Source: an uncultured Bacteroidales bacterium
GTDB lineage: Bacteria > Bacteroidota > Bacteroidia > Bacteroidales > Paludibacteraceae
Direction: 5' to 3'
Length of the DNA: 52,192 nt
NCBI GenBank assembly: GCA_937901225.1
Contig: CALCGX010000056.1
Coordinates: 1-52,192 of the forward strand
Position numbers and translations under genes: made by a program. How positions within the stretch are numbered: the stretch's first letter is position 1; every line of letters begins with the position of its first letter. The notes under the pieces are model-generated. The model did not search any database. It saw nothing but the letters and a program-made list of their open reading frames with translations, and had not been told where the DNA came from. This document shows positions 33,217 to 41,870 of the stretch, piece after piece.

Positions 33217-34268
33217 AAATTATCTTCAATGATCTCACTCAGCACCTCGCCAATATTCAATCCTGCGGCACGCACTTGTTGCGGAATAAACGATGTAGCA
33301 GTCATACCTGGCGTGGTATTGACCTCCAGCAGATTAATCTGCCAATCGCCTTTAGCATCTCGCCCTATCGCTCCATCACCTGTTAAGATATAATCCACAC
33401 GAATAATACCCTTGCAACCTAAGATGTCATATATCTTCAACGTCATTGCCTGTACAGCATCGCGCACCTCATCAGGGATACGAGCAGGAGTGATCTCATC
33501 CACTTGCCCATTATATTTCGCATCGTAGTCAAAGAACTCATTGCTGGTCACCACCTCGGTGATTGGGAAAGCCACCGCCTTATCTTTGGTCTTATACACA
33601 CCACAAGTAATCTCCACACCTTTCATGAACGCTTCACAAATCACCTCACTACCTTCAGCAAATGCTTTCTCTATAGCAGGTACAACTTCTTCTATGGTCT
33701 TAACTTTAGTCACGCCAAATGAAGAACCACCCACATTGGTCTTTATAAAACATGGCAAGCCTACTTGGGCGATGATGGTATCGGGGGTCAGGAGATGGGA
33801 CTCCGATTTTCGTAGCAACACACTCTCTGCCACGCGTATGCCAAATCCTTTGAGATAGTGATTACACGTAAACTTGTTGAACGTCATAGCCGCAGCCAAC
33901 ACGCCACAACATGAATAAGGTACACCTACCATATCCAAGTATCCTTGCAACACCCCATTCTCGCCTGGTGTACCGTGAATAGTGATATACGCGAAGTCAA
34001 AATTCGTCTTTTCGCCTTTGTAGGTAAATGAAAAGTCATTCTTGTCTATCTCCACCCATTGCTCAGTGTCTTCAGGCACGATGCCATTATTCTCCGCAAG
34101 TACAGATGCCGTTTGCGCCAACGCCTGCCATACTGTACCACGCAGTTTCACGATAGTGATGTCGTATTGATCCTTCTCCAGAAAAGAATATATGCCCGCT
34201 GCGCTACGCAACGAAACACCATATTCTGAACTATCTCCTCCTGCAATAATAGCTATTTTGTGTTTCAT
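33204..34268 (-). CDS. ddl: D-alanine--D-alanine ligase
   Basis: 354 residues. Joins two D-Ala with ATP for peptidoglycan. ATP-grasp signatures: N-terminal IAIIAGGDSSEYGVSLRSA (substrate region with Glu and Ser), TPGENGVLQGYLDMVGVPYS near 95, LPCFIKTNVGGSSFGVTKVK near 155, KGVEITCGVYKTKDKAVAFP near 205, GIIRVDYILTG near 285 and LLEVNTTPGMTATSFIPQQ near 315 (metal-binding Glu/Asn). The final residues FSKQ and the TAG are encoded by a repeat element, so the original C-terminus may have been changed. Heads a three-gene operon. Confidence 0.96.
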   Translation of the reverse strand: MKHKIAIIAGGDSSEYGVSLRSAAGIYSFLEKDQYDITIVKLRGTVWQALAQTASVLAENNGIVPEDTEQWVEIDKNDFSFTYKGEKTNFDFAYITIHGTPGENGVLQGYLDMVGVPYSCCGVLAAAMTFNKFTCNHYLKGFGIRVAESVLLRKSESHLLTPDTIIAQVGLPCFIKTNVGGSSFGVTKVKTIEEVVPAIEKAFAEGSEVICEAFMKGVEITCGVYKTKDKAVAFPITEVVTSNEFFDYDAKYNGQVDEITPARIPDEVRDAVQAMTLKIYDILGCKGIIRVDYILTGDGAIGRDAKGDWQINLLEVNTTPGMTATSFIPQQVRAAGLNIGEVLSEIIEDNFSKQ

Positions 34269-34295
34269 TTTTCTCGTAATTACTCAATTTGCCCG

Positions 34296-34326
34296 CAAAG
34301 TTACAACTTTTTTTTGAGATATGCAA
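34296..34326 (-). promoter_or_regulatory. Promoter of ddl operon
   Basis: Minus strand: TTG at 34326-34324, 20-base spacer, TAACTTTG at 34303-34296. Placed just behind the terminator of the galM unit. Confidence 0.77.
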
Positions 34327-34345
34327 CACCCTACTTAAAAAGTCA

Positions 34346-34371
34346 GCAAAAAACCACTTCTGGTTTCTTGC
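34346..34371 (-). terminator. Rho-independent terminator behind galM
   Basis: Hairpin GCAAaAAACCA-CTTC-TGGTTTcTTGC, one mismatch, followed on the minus strand by TGACTTTTTAAG. It ends the kinase-galM unit 42 bases behind the galM stop. Confidence 0.7.
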
Positions 34372-34413
34372 AGACTATTGATTATGATGGAGCCTTATAT
34401 TGTCCTTGAGTCA

Positions 34414-35451
34414 TCACACAAAACGATACTTCGTGGTATGCGCCCACTTCTCGCCTGGTCGAAGTATCGTATTGGGGAATTGCTCATAATGAATCGCATC
34501 AGGGAACATCTCTGCCTCTAAGCATATCGCACATTGTACATCATACATCTGGCCGGATTTGCCCATATGCTTCTCCACATAATTACCTGAATACACTTGC
34601 ATGCATGGGAAGGTAGTCCATGTTTCCATGGTGCGTCCCCCACCCTCTAATATGGCAGCAAGTCGCAATGCTGGTGTCTCATTGGGCTGATTCCACCCTG
34701 GCAGTGCCCAACCATTGTCAATACCCAATCCCGCAGCAAAGAATGGCAAATCAATACGATCGGCTATCAGCACAGGCTCTCGCATGTCCATAGGTGTGTG
34801 CTCTACGGTTGCTACATTGCCTAATGGCACAGCCTTGTCATCGTAAGGGATATACTCATCTGCTATGACTTGCAAGGTATGGTCATGGATAGTACCATTG
34901 CCTTCTCCCTTGAGGTTGAAGTAGGCATGGTTGGTAAGGTTGAGGATTGTAGGTGCATCAGTGGTAGCCGTATATTGTATCACCAAATCCTTGCCCTGTA
35001 CCATATAGGTCACATACACGTGCAAGTTACCAGGAAATCCCTCTTCACCATCGGGTGAGAGATAATGTAATTGAATGGCGGTATCGCTGACTTCTACGAC
35101 GTCCCACACCTTGTCATTAAAACCATGATATCCACCGTGTAAGCAATGTTCACCTGCATTTTGGGTGACATGGTAGGTAGTACCATCGATGTCAAACTGT
35201 GCGCCGCGGATGCGTCCTGCGGTGCGACCATTGATACCATTGAAATAGACCTCTTGGGTTAGCCATTCGTCCAAAGTAGCGAAGCCTAATACTACGTCTG
35301 CTACTTCGCCCTCGGTATTAGGCACCAAGAGTGAGACGATTTTTGCACCATAGTTGGTGATTTGAGCAGTGATGCCATCGGGAGTAGCGAGGGTGTATAA
35401 ACCCACCTGCTTACCTTGGACTATTTGATTAAAACTTGCTTCGTTGATCAT
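34414..35451 (-). CDS. galM: Aldose 1-epimerase (galactose mutarotase)
   Basis: 345 residues. Interconverts alpha and beta anomers of galactose and related hexoses. NYGAKIVSLLVP near 32, GRTAGRIRGAQFDIDG near 75, HCLHGGYHGFNDKVWDVVE near 102 (conserved His and substrate Arg/His region), TILNLTNHAYFNLKGEG near 165 (catalytic His) and a C-terminal FCLEAEMFPD-type motif written CLEAEMFPDAIHYEQFPNTI. The ATG overlaps the kinase stop by 4 bases (ATGA), so the two are translationally coupled: a mutarotase-kinase pair processing sugars released by the upstream polysaccharide locus. Confidence 0.94.
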   Translation of the reverse strand: MINEASFNQIVQGKQVGLYTLATPDGITAQITNYGAKIVSLLVPNTEGEVADVVLGFATLDEWLTQEVYFNGINGRTAGRIRGAQFDIDGTTYHVTQNAGEHCLHGGYHGFNDKVWDVVEVSDTAIQLHYLSPDGEEGFPGNLHVYVTYMVQGKDLVIQYTATTDAPTILNLTNHAYFNLKGEGNGTIHDHTLQVIADEYIPYDDKAVPLGNVATVEHTPMDMREPVLIADRIDLPFFAAGLGIDNGWALPGWNQPNETPALRLAAILEGGGRTMETWTTFPCMQVYSGNYVEKHMGKSGQMYDVQCAICLEAEMFPDAIHYEQFPNTILRPGEKWAHTTKYRFV

Positions 35452-36563
35452 ATTGCTTGTGCGATAATTGTGTTCATTTGTTCTTCTACGGCTTCTTGCT
35501 CCTCAAAGAGGCGGATTTGTGCTTTGGTGCGCACGAGGTTGTGCTCTGGATAAGCAATCTGATAATAGGTATCGCCATTGAGGTAGTCGATATAGAAGCG
35601 TACTGCTTGCATAAAACTCATGCGCTTGCAGCCATAAGGCAACAAACTCTTCTCTAAATCGGTGAGGAAGGTTGCTGTGGATAAGTAGCCTTTGGCATAG
35701 GCCTCGAAAATCTCCATATTCACGTGGATGTTCTCTAAGTTAGGATCATCCTCTGCACCTGTATTGGCAGCAGTACGAATGAAATCGCCAAAGTCGCTCA
35801 ACACGAAACCTGGCATCACGGTATCGAGATCCACGATACACATGGGTTGACCGTTTTGGTCAAAGAGCATATTGTTGACCTTGGTATCGCAGTGATTGAC
35901 GCGTTTAACCAGTTTTCCTTCGGCGTATAACTTTTCTGCAATACACATTGCATCTGCGCGCTCAAGCAGGTAGTCGGCTATATCTTGGGTAGCTGCCTTG
36001 CGACCTGCTGCATCGTTGGCAAGTGCCTCGTGGAGTTGCTGAATGCGAAATGCCAAGTTGTGGAAGTTGGGGATGGTCTCTATCAGTTGACAGTTGACAG
36101 TTGACAGTTGACAGTTGTCAGTTGATGGTTGAGAGTTGAGAGTTGACAGTTGACATTGGAAATTGCCGAATGCTTGACCAGCTAAATAAGCTGAGTGTGC
36201 ATCAATGCGCTCGTAGGAGAGGGCATTCTCAATGAGTACATATATGCGCCAATAGTCGCCTTCGGGAGTCTTGTAATAGAGTTTACCATCCTTGGTAGGC
36301 ACTACGCGCAGTACCTTGCGCTCCACGTCTGTCTCGCCCGCTTCGGTAAGGAGTTGGCGAATATGGGAAGTGACGCGCTCGATATTGTTTTGCAAGCCCT
36401 CTACATCTTGGAAGATATTGTGGTTGATGCGTTGGAGGAAGTAGGACTTACCACCCTCAACTGCTGCCTTTAGGCAAAAGGACTGATTGATAATACCGAC
36501 TTTGATTGCCTCGGGCAAAAGGACGGGGTTGTCTAATTGAAATTGCTGAATAATCTTTTCCAT
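35448..36563 (-). CDS. APH-fold sugar kinase, N-acetylhexosamine kinase (NahK)-like
   Basis: 371 residues. Aminoglycoside-phosphotransferase fold: YFLQRINHNIFQDVEGLQNN near 41, catalytic Brenner motif RVNHCDTKVNNMLFD near 222 and metal-binding CIVDLDTVMPGFVLSDFGDF near 242. The segment IETIPNFHNLAFRIQQLHEA after 160 matches NahK-type kinases, which phosphorylate GlcNAc/GalNAc at C1; the substrate here is inferred from that resemblance and from the galM coupling. Residues about 136-160 (QCQLSTLNSQPST and following) are repeat-encoded and interrupt the region between AFGNFQ and IETIPNFHN, a surface turn in relatives. Confidence 0.82.
   Translation of the reverse strand: MEKIIQQFQLDNPVLLPEAIKVGIINQSFCLKAAVEGGKSYFLQRINHNIFQDVEGLQNNIERVTSHIRQLLTEAGETDVERKVLRVVPTKDGKLYYKTPEGDYWRIYVLIENALSYERIDAHSAYLAGQAFGNFQCQLSTLNSQPSTDNCQLSTVNCQLIETIPNFHNLAFRIQQLHEALANDAAGRKAATQDIADYLLERADAMCIAEKLYAEGKLVKRVNHCDTKVNNMLFDQNGQPMCIVDLDTVMPGFVLSDFGDFIRTAANTGAEDDPNLENIHVNMEIFEAYAKGYLSTATFLTDLEKSLLPYGCKRMSFMQAVRFYIDYLNGDTYYQIAYPEHNLVRTKAQIRLFEEQEAVEEQMNTIIAQAI
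36084..36153 (-). repeat. Ten heptamers (CAGTTGA family) inside the sugar-kinase gene
   Basis: On the + strand: four CAGTTGA, then CAGTTGT, CAGTTGA, TGGTTGA, GAGTTGA, GAGTTGA, CAGTTGA. 70 bp, read on the minus strand as a chain of STVNCQL-like words. The frame is preserved through it. Confidence 0.9.
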
Positions 36564-36596
36564 AAAAGTATATTTATAGAAGTTAAGTATCGCTAT

Positions 36597-36634
36597 ATCT
36601 CAAAAAAGACTGCACGCGCAGCCTTTTTTGAGAT
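36597..36634 (-). terminator. Strong hairpin terminator
   Basis: Near-perfect 17-bp stem: ATCTCAAAAAAG-A-CTGC paired with GCAG-C-CTTTTTTGAGAT, loop ACGC. The A/T run in the stem supplies the U-tract on either strand. It stands between the secreted protein gene and the kinase-galM pair, so those two units are at least partly separated. Confidence 0.8.
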
Positions 36635-36647
36635 ATTATGCTGTGAC

Positions 36648-37706
36648 TTATTTTTCTTGCGCACCCAAGATGTTGTATTGTACATTATCGCGAATAATGT
36701 ACAATTGACCATTCTTGATTACTTTCTTAGAGGTGTTAGCTACTTGTGTATTCTCAAGCGCAGTAGTTTCACCTGTAGAGAAGGTTACAGAATGGAATAC
36801 TACATCAGACCATTGTACATGGTTCTTGAGTTTGAGCATATATTTACCCATAGGTACTGCAGAAAGATCCCATGTACCAAATAAAGTAGCACCAGTAGGA
36901 GCTGCTTGATCTGCGCACTCGAAGGTAGCAATAACTTCGTTGGTCGCTACATCTACGAGATAGAAATCTGCACTAGTGGTATTGGTCGCCGTGAGATCAA
37001 CAGTTACATTGTATATAGCAGGTTCTTTCAACTCTACCGTCCATGATGCCCAAAATGCAGTATCATGCTCATTTTTACTCAATTGCAGTGTCTCACCTGG
37101 AAGCAATGCTCGGTGAGTAGAGTATGCTGCTGCAGCAGTATGGGTGCTGGCAAAATTAGCATAAGTATAAGGTGCCACATTCAATGGATGGTATTGTGTT
37201 TCAGACCATTTCCAACCATCCATTGTCGGAGTAGCAGGAATCATATAGTTACCCCAATCGAAAGCAACAAACGCCCATACACTTCCAGTAAATGGAACAG
37301 TAGTAAATGCAGCTTGATTAACAGACATCTCACGAATGCTACCAGTCTCGTTTGCACCAAACAACGAACCCTCGTTCCATGTTGCCAACTCATAGTCTTT
37401 GCCAAAAGAAGGACAATACCATGCAGCTTCACCAGTAGTTGTACTCTTATCAGCGTCTGTGAAAATAACAGGATAATTTGCCAACATCAATTCATGTTCG
37501 CCTTCTGTCATCACACAGAAAGCAGCACCCTCTGGTAAGGCTAAGTCATCTTGAGGAACGACCATTTTAACTACAGGACCTACGCCTGGCTCGGTAAGCA
37601 TAGGAACTTCTGCCCAATCAGCATTAGCACCATCAATAGCAATGGTTTGTGCAAACATAGTACCTGAAAGTACCAATGCACTAACGATAGAGAAAAATTG
37701 TTTCAT
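36648..37706 (-). CDS. Secreted protein with sorting-like C-terminal tail
   Basis: 352 residues. Signal peptide MKQFFSIVSALVLSGTMFA then QTIAIDGANADWAEVPML, a start resembling CBM9/DOMON-like surface modules. The middle is beta-rich with many aromatics (FVAFDWGNYMIPATPTMDGW). The last 35 residues (TALENTQ, then KKVIKNGQLYIIRDNVQYNI and LGAQEK) resemble the short C-terminal modules found on many Bacteroidales secreted proteins, of the type ENGQLIIIRDGVRYNVLG, probably a type IX sorting signal. Lies 33 bases behind the CE7 esterase and is likely an accessory glycan-binding factor of this locus. Function inferred from context. Confidence 0.65.
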   Translation of the reverse strand: MKQFFSIVSALVLSGTMFAQTIAIDGANADWAEVPMLTEPGVGPVVKMVVPQDDLALPEGAAFCVMTEGEHELMLANYPVIFTDADKSTTTGEAAWYCPSFGKDYELATWNEGSLFGANETGSIREMSVNQAAFTTVPFTGSVWAFVAFDWGNYMIPATPTMDGWKWSETQYHPLNVAPYTYANFASTHTAAAAYSTHRALLPGETLQLSKNEHDTAFWASWTVELKEPAIYNVTVDLTATNTTSADFYLVDVATNEVIATFECADQAAPTGATLFGTWDLSAVPMGKYMLKLKNHVQWSDVVFHSVTFSTGETTALENTQVANTSKKVIKNGQLYIIRDNVQYNILGAQEK

Positions 37707-37739
37707 AATATTATTTTTTAGTTATGTTAATGAATCTTA

Positions 37740-39116
37740 TTACTTCATGCGTTCGCGGAAGAAGTCCATGATTTTCTTATTCCAACCAGCGGGGATCTCG
37801 TGTCCCATCTCTGGATAGTAGTACATTACCTTGTCCTCGGTAGGGAGGTTGTTGAATGGAGCGAGGTTGGTGTGAGATGGGCAAGTGACATCTTGCAAAC
37901 CGCTACATGCGATGACAGAGGCAGCGATACGGGTAGCGAGGTTCTTGGTATCGAAGTATGAGAGGAATGCATACATCTCCTCGTCGGTCATACTACCCTT
38001 GTTGGCTTTGGCAGTCTGTGCTGGCCAAGATACGATATTGAAATAATCTGGGAAGTCACCGAGGAATGCTACGCATGGCGCAATGGCGGTGAATGGGTAA
38101 TCGCTGAGTGCAGCTACTGCATAAGATAGTGCACCACCTTGGCTAGAGCCCTCTGCAAAGAGTTGGGTCATGTCGCTGCTCTCACGGGTAGCCATAAAGC
38201 GAACGGCTTGTACGCAGTCCATAAACGCACCACGATAGTAGTAACCATCCTTTACGCCAAAGTTGTATGCAAACCAGTCGCCATAGATATTCTTGAAGTC
38301 TTCCTTGCCATCTGGATAACGGTGACTTGCGCCACGGTTGTTGAGCATTTGTCCGCGGATAGAGAAGAAGAACTCGGCGTATTCGCTGTCGTTGCCACCT
38401 GGGCATGGAGGCCAAGAGGTAGCACCTTGTGTGTCATATCCATAGAAGTGCATGATGACAGGGTGCTTCTGACCATCTTGTGGCTCTGCATAGTAACCAC
38501 GCACAATGACAGGGTCGCCGTCTGGCGAGTCAGGTACAGATTGCAATTCTACGAGGTAGATTTTGCGTTTGTCGGTACTCTTATTCTCTAACTCGGTGAG
38601 TTGAGCATTCATATCAATGGCCTCCAATTGCGCTTTAGCAGCAGCCCAATATTCGTCGAAGTCAGGTTGCTTATCTGGTGCAGAAACGATGGCAGTAGGA
38701 TTGATACCGAAGTTGAAAGCACGAGCGCTCTTGTTATTGACAATACAGTTAGCGCGATAGAAACCTGGTGCGAGGGCATCAGTAGTAGTTATTGTAATAT
38801 CCTGAGCAGTATTCGCTGGTACACTAACCGTTTGCTCAATGGTTTCTACTGATCCCTTTATATCTTTAGTTACCATCACGGTGATAGCTGCATCTACAGC
38901 CACCGCATTAGGGTTCTCCAGATGGATAGTGATGGTAGGTTTGCTATCAAATACCCAATTATCGGTAACAGGTACAGATTGCTTAAGAGGTTCTAACTGG
39001 GCAGGAATAGAATCCTTTGGCTCTTCTGGTGTGACACCACCATTAATGGGTTCGCAGCTTGCCATCATGGTAGCTGTGAACGCAAGAGCAGAGAATAAAA
39101 TAAATATCTTTTTCAT
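37740..39116 (-). CDS. Acetyl xylan esterase-like lipoprotein (CE7, AXE1 family)
   Basis: 458 residues. Lipoprotein signal MKKIFILFSALAFTATMMAS then CEPINGG. Residues about 30-140 form an Ig-like beta sandwich (FDSKPTITIHLENPNAVAVD). The esterase domain follows: YYAEPQDGQKHPVIMHFYGY, RGQMLNNRG, nucleophile Ser in FAEGSSQGGALSYAVAALSD, acid Asp in VIACSGLQDVTCPSHTN and catalytic His in YYPEMGHEIPAGW. CE7 enzymes remove O-acetyl groups from oligosaccharides. In this locus it would deacetylate glycans so the glycosidases can act. Confidence 0.88.
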   Translation of the reverse strand: MKKIFILFSALAFTATMMASCEPINGGVTPEEPKDSIPAQLEPLKQSVPVTDNWVFDSKPTITIHLENPNAVAVDAAITVMVTKDIKGSVETIEQTVSVPANTAQDITITTTDALAPGFYRANCIVNNKSARAFNFGINPTAIVSAPDKQPDFDEYWAAAKAQLEAIDMNAQLTELENKSTDKRKIYLVELQSVPDSPDGDPVIVRGYYAEPQDGQKHPVIMHFYGYDTQGATSWPPCPGGNDSEYAEFFFSIRGQMLNNRGASHRYPDGKEDFKNIYGDWFAYNFGVKDGYYYRGAFMDCVQAVRFMATRESSDMTQLFAEGSSQGGALSYAVAALSDYPFTAIAPCVAFLGDFPDYFNIVSWPAQTAKANKGSMTDEEMYAFLSYFDTKNLATRIAASVIACSGLQDVTCPSHTNLAPFNNLPTEDKVMYYYPEMGHEIPAGWNKKIMDFFRERMK

Positions 39117-39139
39117 ATTTTCTTGAGATTATAGGTTAA

Positions 39140-39188
39140 AGGTTAAAGGCGGGGGATACAGCGTAGCTGTACTACCTGCCTCTAACCT
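39140..39188. other. Nested stem-loop between EamA and esterase genes
   Basis: Outer arms AGGTTAAAGGC / GCCTCTAACCT (10 of 11 paired); inner perfect stem TACAGC-GTA-GCTGTA. Preceded by a second AGGTTAA copy. No U-tract; may stabilise or attenuate the mRNA. Confidence 0.55.
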
Positions 39189-39209
39189 AATAATCTCTAA
39201 CCTTTATCT

Positions 39210-40082
39210 TTACTTAGACAACGCGTACATTGCGAAGCCGGCGCATACGAGACCTGCGATTTGCAATGGGTTTGGAATTACATGCAAGATCACGAGGGAG
39301 AGCAATACAGTCACCATAGGAGCCAAACCTTCCATAGGAGAAACCACGACTGCTTTACCATGGCGGTAAGCATAAACGAGGGTCAATGCACCAATTGAGT
39401 TGAGGATTTGGATACCGAAAGAAGACCAGAATGTGCCAGCTACTGCCTCACGTGCAAAGAACTCAGCTGCATCAGGGGTCATGAAATATGCTACTGGTGC
39501 CAATACCACAGCGAAGAGAGCCATATATACGAAGAGTGACTCAGCGTCCATGCTCTCGTTAGCAAACTTCATGAAGAAGCCTTGGATACCCCAAGCGAGG
39601 AGCACGAGCACTGCCAAGACGATCCACAACCAACCCGTAACAGGGCTACCTTCGTTGCCAGTCTCGAGCGAGAGGAGAAGGATAGCAGCCAAAGCCACTA
39701 CGATACCTGCCATTTGCCACTTGTTAGCACGCTCCTTGAGGAAGATAGATGCCAAAGTGATTACCACTACTGGTGACATGGAGATGAATGGATAGATGAT
39801 ATAGCTTGGGCCAAGGGTGAGGGCCTTAAAAAGCACCAATTGACCACCAGCACCAAGCAGACCTACGATAGCGCCTAAGCCAATGCCGCGCCAACTGAAG
39901 GTGAGCTTGCCTTTGTTGATGATGAGTGCCACCAATGCGCAAGGCAACATAGAGAGTGCCCATGCGATGTAAACGACTGTGTCAGGAATACCATGACTGA
40001 TTTGATAACCTGAGAATGCTCCCCAAATACCCCAAGTAACGACGGTAATGAGGATGAAAAGTAACCAAAGTTTGTTCTTCAT
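39210..40082 (-). CDS. EamA/DMT-family transporter
   Basis: 290 residues, ten predicted membrane helices in two EamA repeats: LWLLFILITVVTWGIWGAFS and LGAGGQLVLFKALTLGPSYI in the first, GWLWIVLAVLVLLAWGIQGF and GALTLVYAYRHGKAVVVSPM in the second. The pair of repeat-end motifs (YIIYPFISMSPVVVITLASI and VVVSPMEGLAPMVTVLLSL) is typical of DMT carriers. First gene of the second half of the carbohydrate locus, directly behind the operator-like block, so a role in inner-membrane uptake of the released sugar is the best inference; DMT substrates cannot be read from sequence. Confidence 0.85.
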   Translation of the reverse strand: MKNKLWLLFILITVVTWGIWGAFSGYQISHGIPDTVVYIAWALSMLPCALVALIINKGKLTFSWRGIGLGAIVGLLGAGGQLVLFKALTLGPSYIIYPFISMSPVVVITLASIFLKERANKWQMAGIVVALAAILLLSLETGNEGSPVTGWLWIVLAVLVLLAWGIQGFFMKFANESMDAESLFVYMALFAVVLAPVAYFMTPDAAEFFAREAVAGTFWSSFGIQILNSIGALTLVYAYRHGKAVVVSPMEGLAPMVTVLLSLVILHVIPNPLQIAGLVCAGFAMYALSK

Positions 40083-40129
40083 TGTTGTTTATAATTAATA
40101 GTTAGTATTTTATTTTTAAGACAATTATT

Positions 40130-40170
40130 GTCAACTTGAACGTCAATTATCGTCAATTCAAGGACATATA
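40130..40170 (-). promoter_or_regulatory. Operator-like block upstream of the EamA-esterase unit
   Basis: Contains a perfect inverted repeat GACAAT-T-ATTGTC (40130-40142) and three GTCAA words at 40140, 40152 and 40162. Aligned without gaps, 40131-40170 matches 51286-51325 at 31 of 40 positions. Both precede minus-strand transcription units of the same locus. Confidence 0.7.
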
Positions 40171-40185
40171 AATTCCATTTTATAA

Positions 40186-40193
40186 CAAAAATA
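40186..40193 (-). promoter_or_regulatory. Possible -7 element for the EamA unit
   Basis: TATTTTTG on the minus strand fits TAnnTTTG but lacks a TTG at the right distance. If used, transcription would start just ahead of the operator-like block, so a bound factor would block it. Confidence 0.35.
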
Positions 40194-40303
40194 CGCTTCG
40201 TTAGACTCGCTATAAAAATATACAAAATCTAGTATCTCAATTTTGTTTTTGCATATAAGAAGCAGTTAACTGCTTAAGTATGCAAAACAAAATGATATCT
40301 TTT

Positions 40304-41845
40304 TTATTTCACGAGTTCGAAGTAGGGCAGACGGGCGAGGGGGACGGAGAGGGTGTATGTCTTGCCACCGCGGTAGCGTTTGCCTTGTTCGTCGCGCCAA
40401 GTGCCTTTGGGCAAGGTGACGGTGCGCTCGGTGCCAGGGGTAGTCATAGGCGCTACGAGGTACTTGTCGCCCAGCATGAATTGGTCTTTGATCATCTCCA
40501 TGCCTTGGTGTGGGTATTGATACTCCATGCAACGCACGATAGGTTCGCCCGTCTTAGCCGCATGGTGCGCGTATTGCATGATATATGGTGCAAACTTAGC
40601 GTGCAAGATAGCCATTTGCTTGACAATCTCCAAGTTCTCTGCGGAGAGCACGCGCCAAGGCGCTACAGAGAATTGCATCATTGGCATGAGGGCATGCACT
40701 TGTGCGGAACGCACAATGAGCGTTTGGTCGAACTCATCGGAGTCAATGCCGAGGAAGGATGTCCATTGTCCGCCACCAATCATATCAGGGCAAACATAGG
40801 CATAGCCCAGCAAGCCCGCAGCGGTCATACATGGGATAAGAGATTGTACTGCCTCCCAACTATAGTCCTTATCGCCAAGGCGTTGTACGAGAGGTTGACC
40901 ACCCATCTTCCAGCAAGCACGGTATTCGTTGAATGGGAACTCCAAGCCAATCTTTGCCCAAGAGGTAGTATGATCGACTGTGGTAGCGGTCTTGTCGTAT
41001 GCGAGGATAGGAGCCGAAGCATAGCAGTTGTTGTCGCCCGCGTCGAACTTATAGCCGTCAATGCTATAGTCGGCTTGTACCTTTTTGAGGACAGCGATGA
41101 AGTGCGTTGCAGCATCAGGGTTGGTGAGGTCGTAGCAAGCGGAATAGCCATTCCACCAGTTGAGCACGGCAGTACCGCCATGAGGATTCTTCAGCAGATA
41201 GCCCTTTGCCTCGAGGTCACGGAACTCTGGAGAGTCGGGCGACACGAATGGGCAGATCCACAGCATGACTTTGAAACCCAATGCATGGAGTTCGTCCACC
41301 ATGGCTTTAGGGTCTGGGAAACGCTCGGCTTTGAAATCGAAGTTACCGTAGTAGCGTTGCCAGTTGTCGTCAATCATAAGTACACCAGGAGGGAAACCGT
41401 TATCAATGATAGCATGCGCATAGCGAAGGATATCGGCTTGATTCTGGTTGTACATGAGTTCGATCCATGTGTTGTACTGCGGCATGGTGAAGAAGAGGGT
41501 GTCAGGCAAGGTGCCTGTAGCAGGGAAATACTTGGCTTGCGCTGCCATGTAGGCTTCGCGAAGGGTAGCACCTGCTTGTACCTCCGTCATCGGGATGGAG
41601 GTAGTGAGTTCACCATTCTCAACAGAGAATATGAAAGCCGAGTCTGACCAACGGTAGCGTCCATCGCTATTGAGGAAGAGCGGAACGAGTTGGTTGTTCT
41701 CGTCTTGCACATGGAGGTTGAAGTGTGATTGCTCCACATATGGTTGATTGTGCCCTAATCCAACCGACGCTCCCCACCAGTGGCTTTGTGCCATGGCTGT
41801 GGTAGCCATGGCAAGCAAAAGGAGGGTCGTGTAGAAGGGTTTCAT
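40304..41845 (-). CDS. Glycoside hydrolase family 31, alpha-galactosidase/MYORG-like subgroup
   Basis: 513 residues. Signal peptide MKPFYTTLLLLAMATTAMA then QSHWWG. The (beta/alpha)8 domain begins near 125 with YNTWIELMYNQNQADILRYA; PPGVLMIDDNWQ near 153; SIDGYKFDAGD near 261 with Asp268 as predicted nucleophile; YVCPDMIGGGQW near 350 with Asp354 as predicted acid/base; a short C-terminal beta domain (FMLGDKYLVAPMTTPGTERT). The KFDAGD variant and compact size resemble the GH31 group that includes bacterial alpha-galactosidases and animal MYORG rather than maltase-type enzymes. Retaining alpha-glycosidase; alpha-galactosidase is the leading guess. Confidence 0.85.
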   Translation of the reverse strand: MKPFYTTLLLLAMATTAMAQSHWWGASVGLGHNQPYVEQSHFNLHVQDENNQLVPLFLNSDGRYRWSDSAFIFSVENGELTTSIPMTEVQAGATLREAYMAAQAKYFPATGTLPDTLFFTMPQYNTWIELMYNQNQADILRYAHAIIDNGFPPGVLMIDDNWQRYYGNFDFKAERFPDPKAMVDELHALGFKVMLWICPFVSPDSPEFRDLEAKGYLLKNPHGGTAVLNWWNGYSACYDLTNPDAATHFIAVLKKVQADYSIDGYKFDAGDNNCYASAPILAYDKTATTVDHTTSWAKIGLEFPFNEYRACWKMGGQPLVQRLGDKDYSWEAVQSLIPCMTAAGLLGYAYVCPDMIGGGQWTSFLGIDSDEFDQTLIVRSAQVHALMPMMQFSVAPWRVLSAENLEIVKQMAILHAKFAPYIMQYAHHAAKTGEPIVRCMEYQYPHQGMEMIKDQFMLGDKYLVAPMTTPGTERTVTLPKGTWRDEQGKRYRGGKTYTLSVPLARLPYFELVK

Positions 41846-41870
41846 GTCGCGGGGTATTGGGGTATTGGGG

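Noticed and set aside
40280..41647. 455-codon open frame on the + strand opposite the GH31 gene
   Set aside because: It mirrors the GH31 codon pattern, has no recognisable domain, and GH31 on the minus strand has a signal peptide and catalytic motifs.
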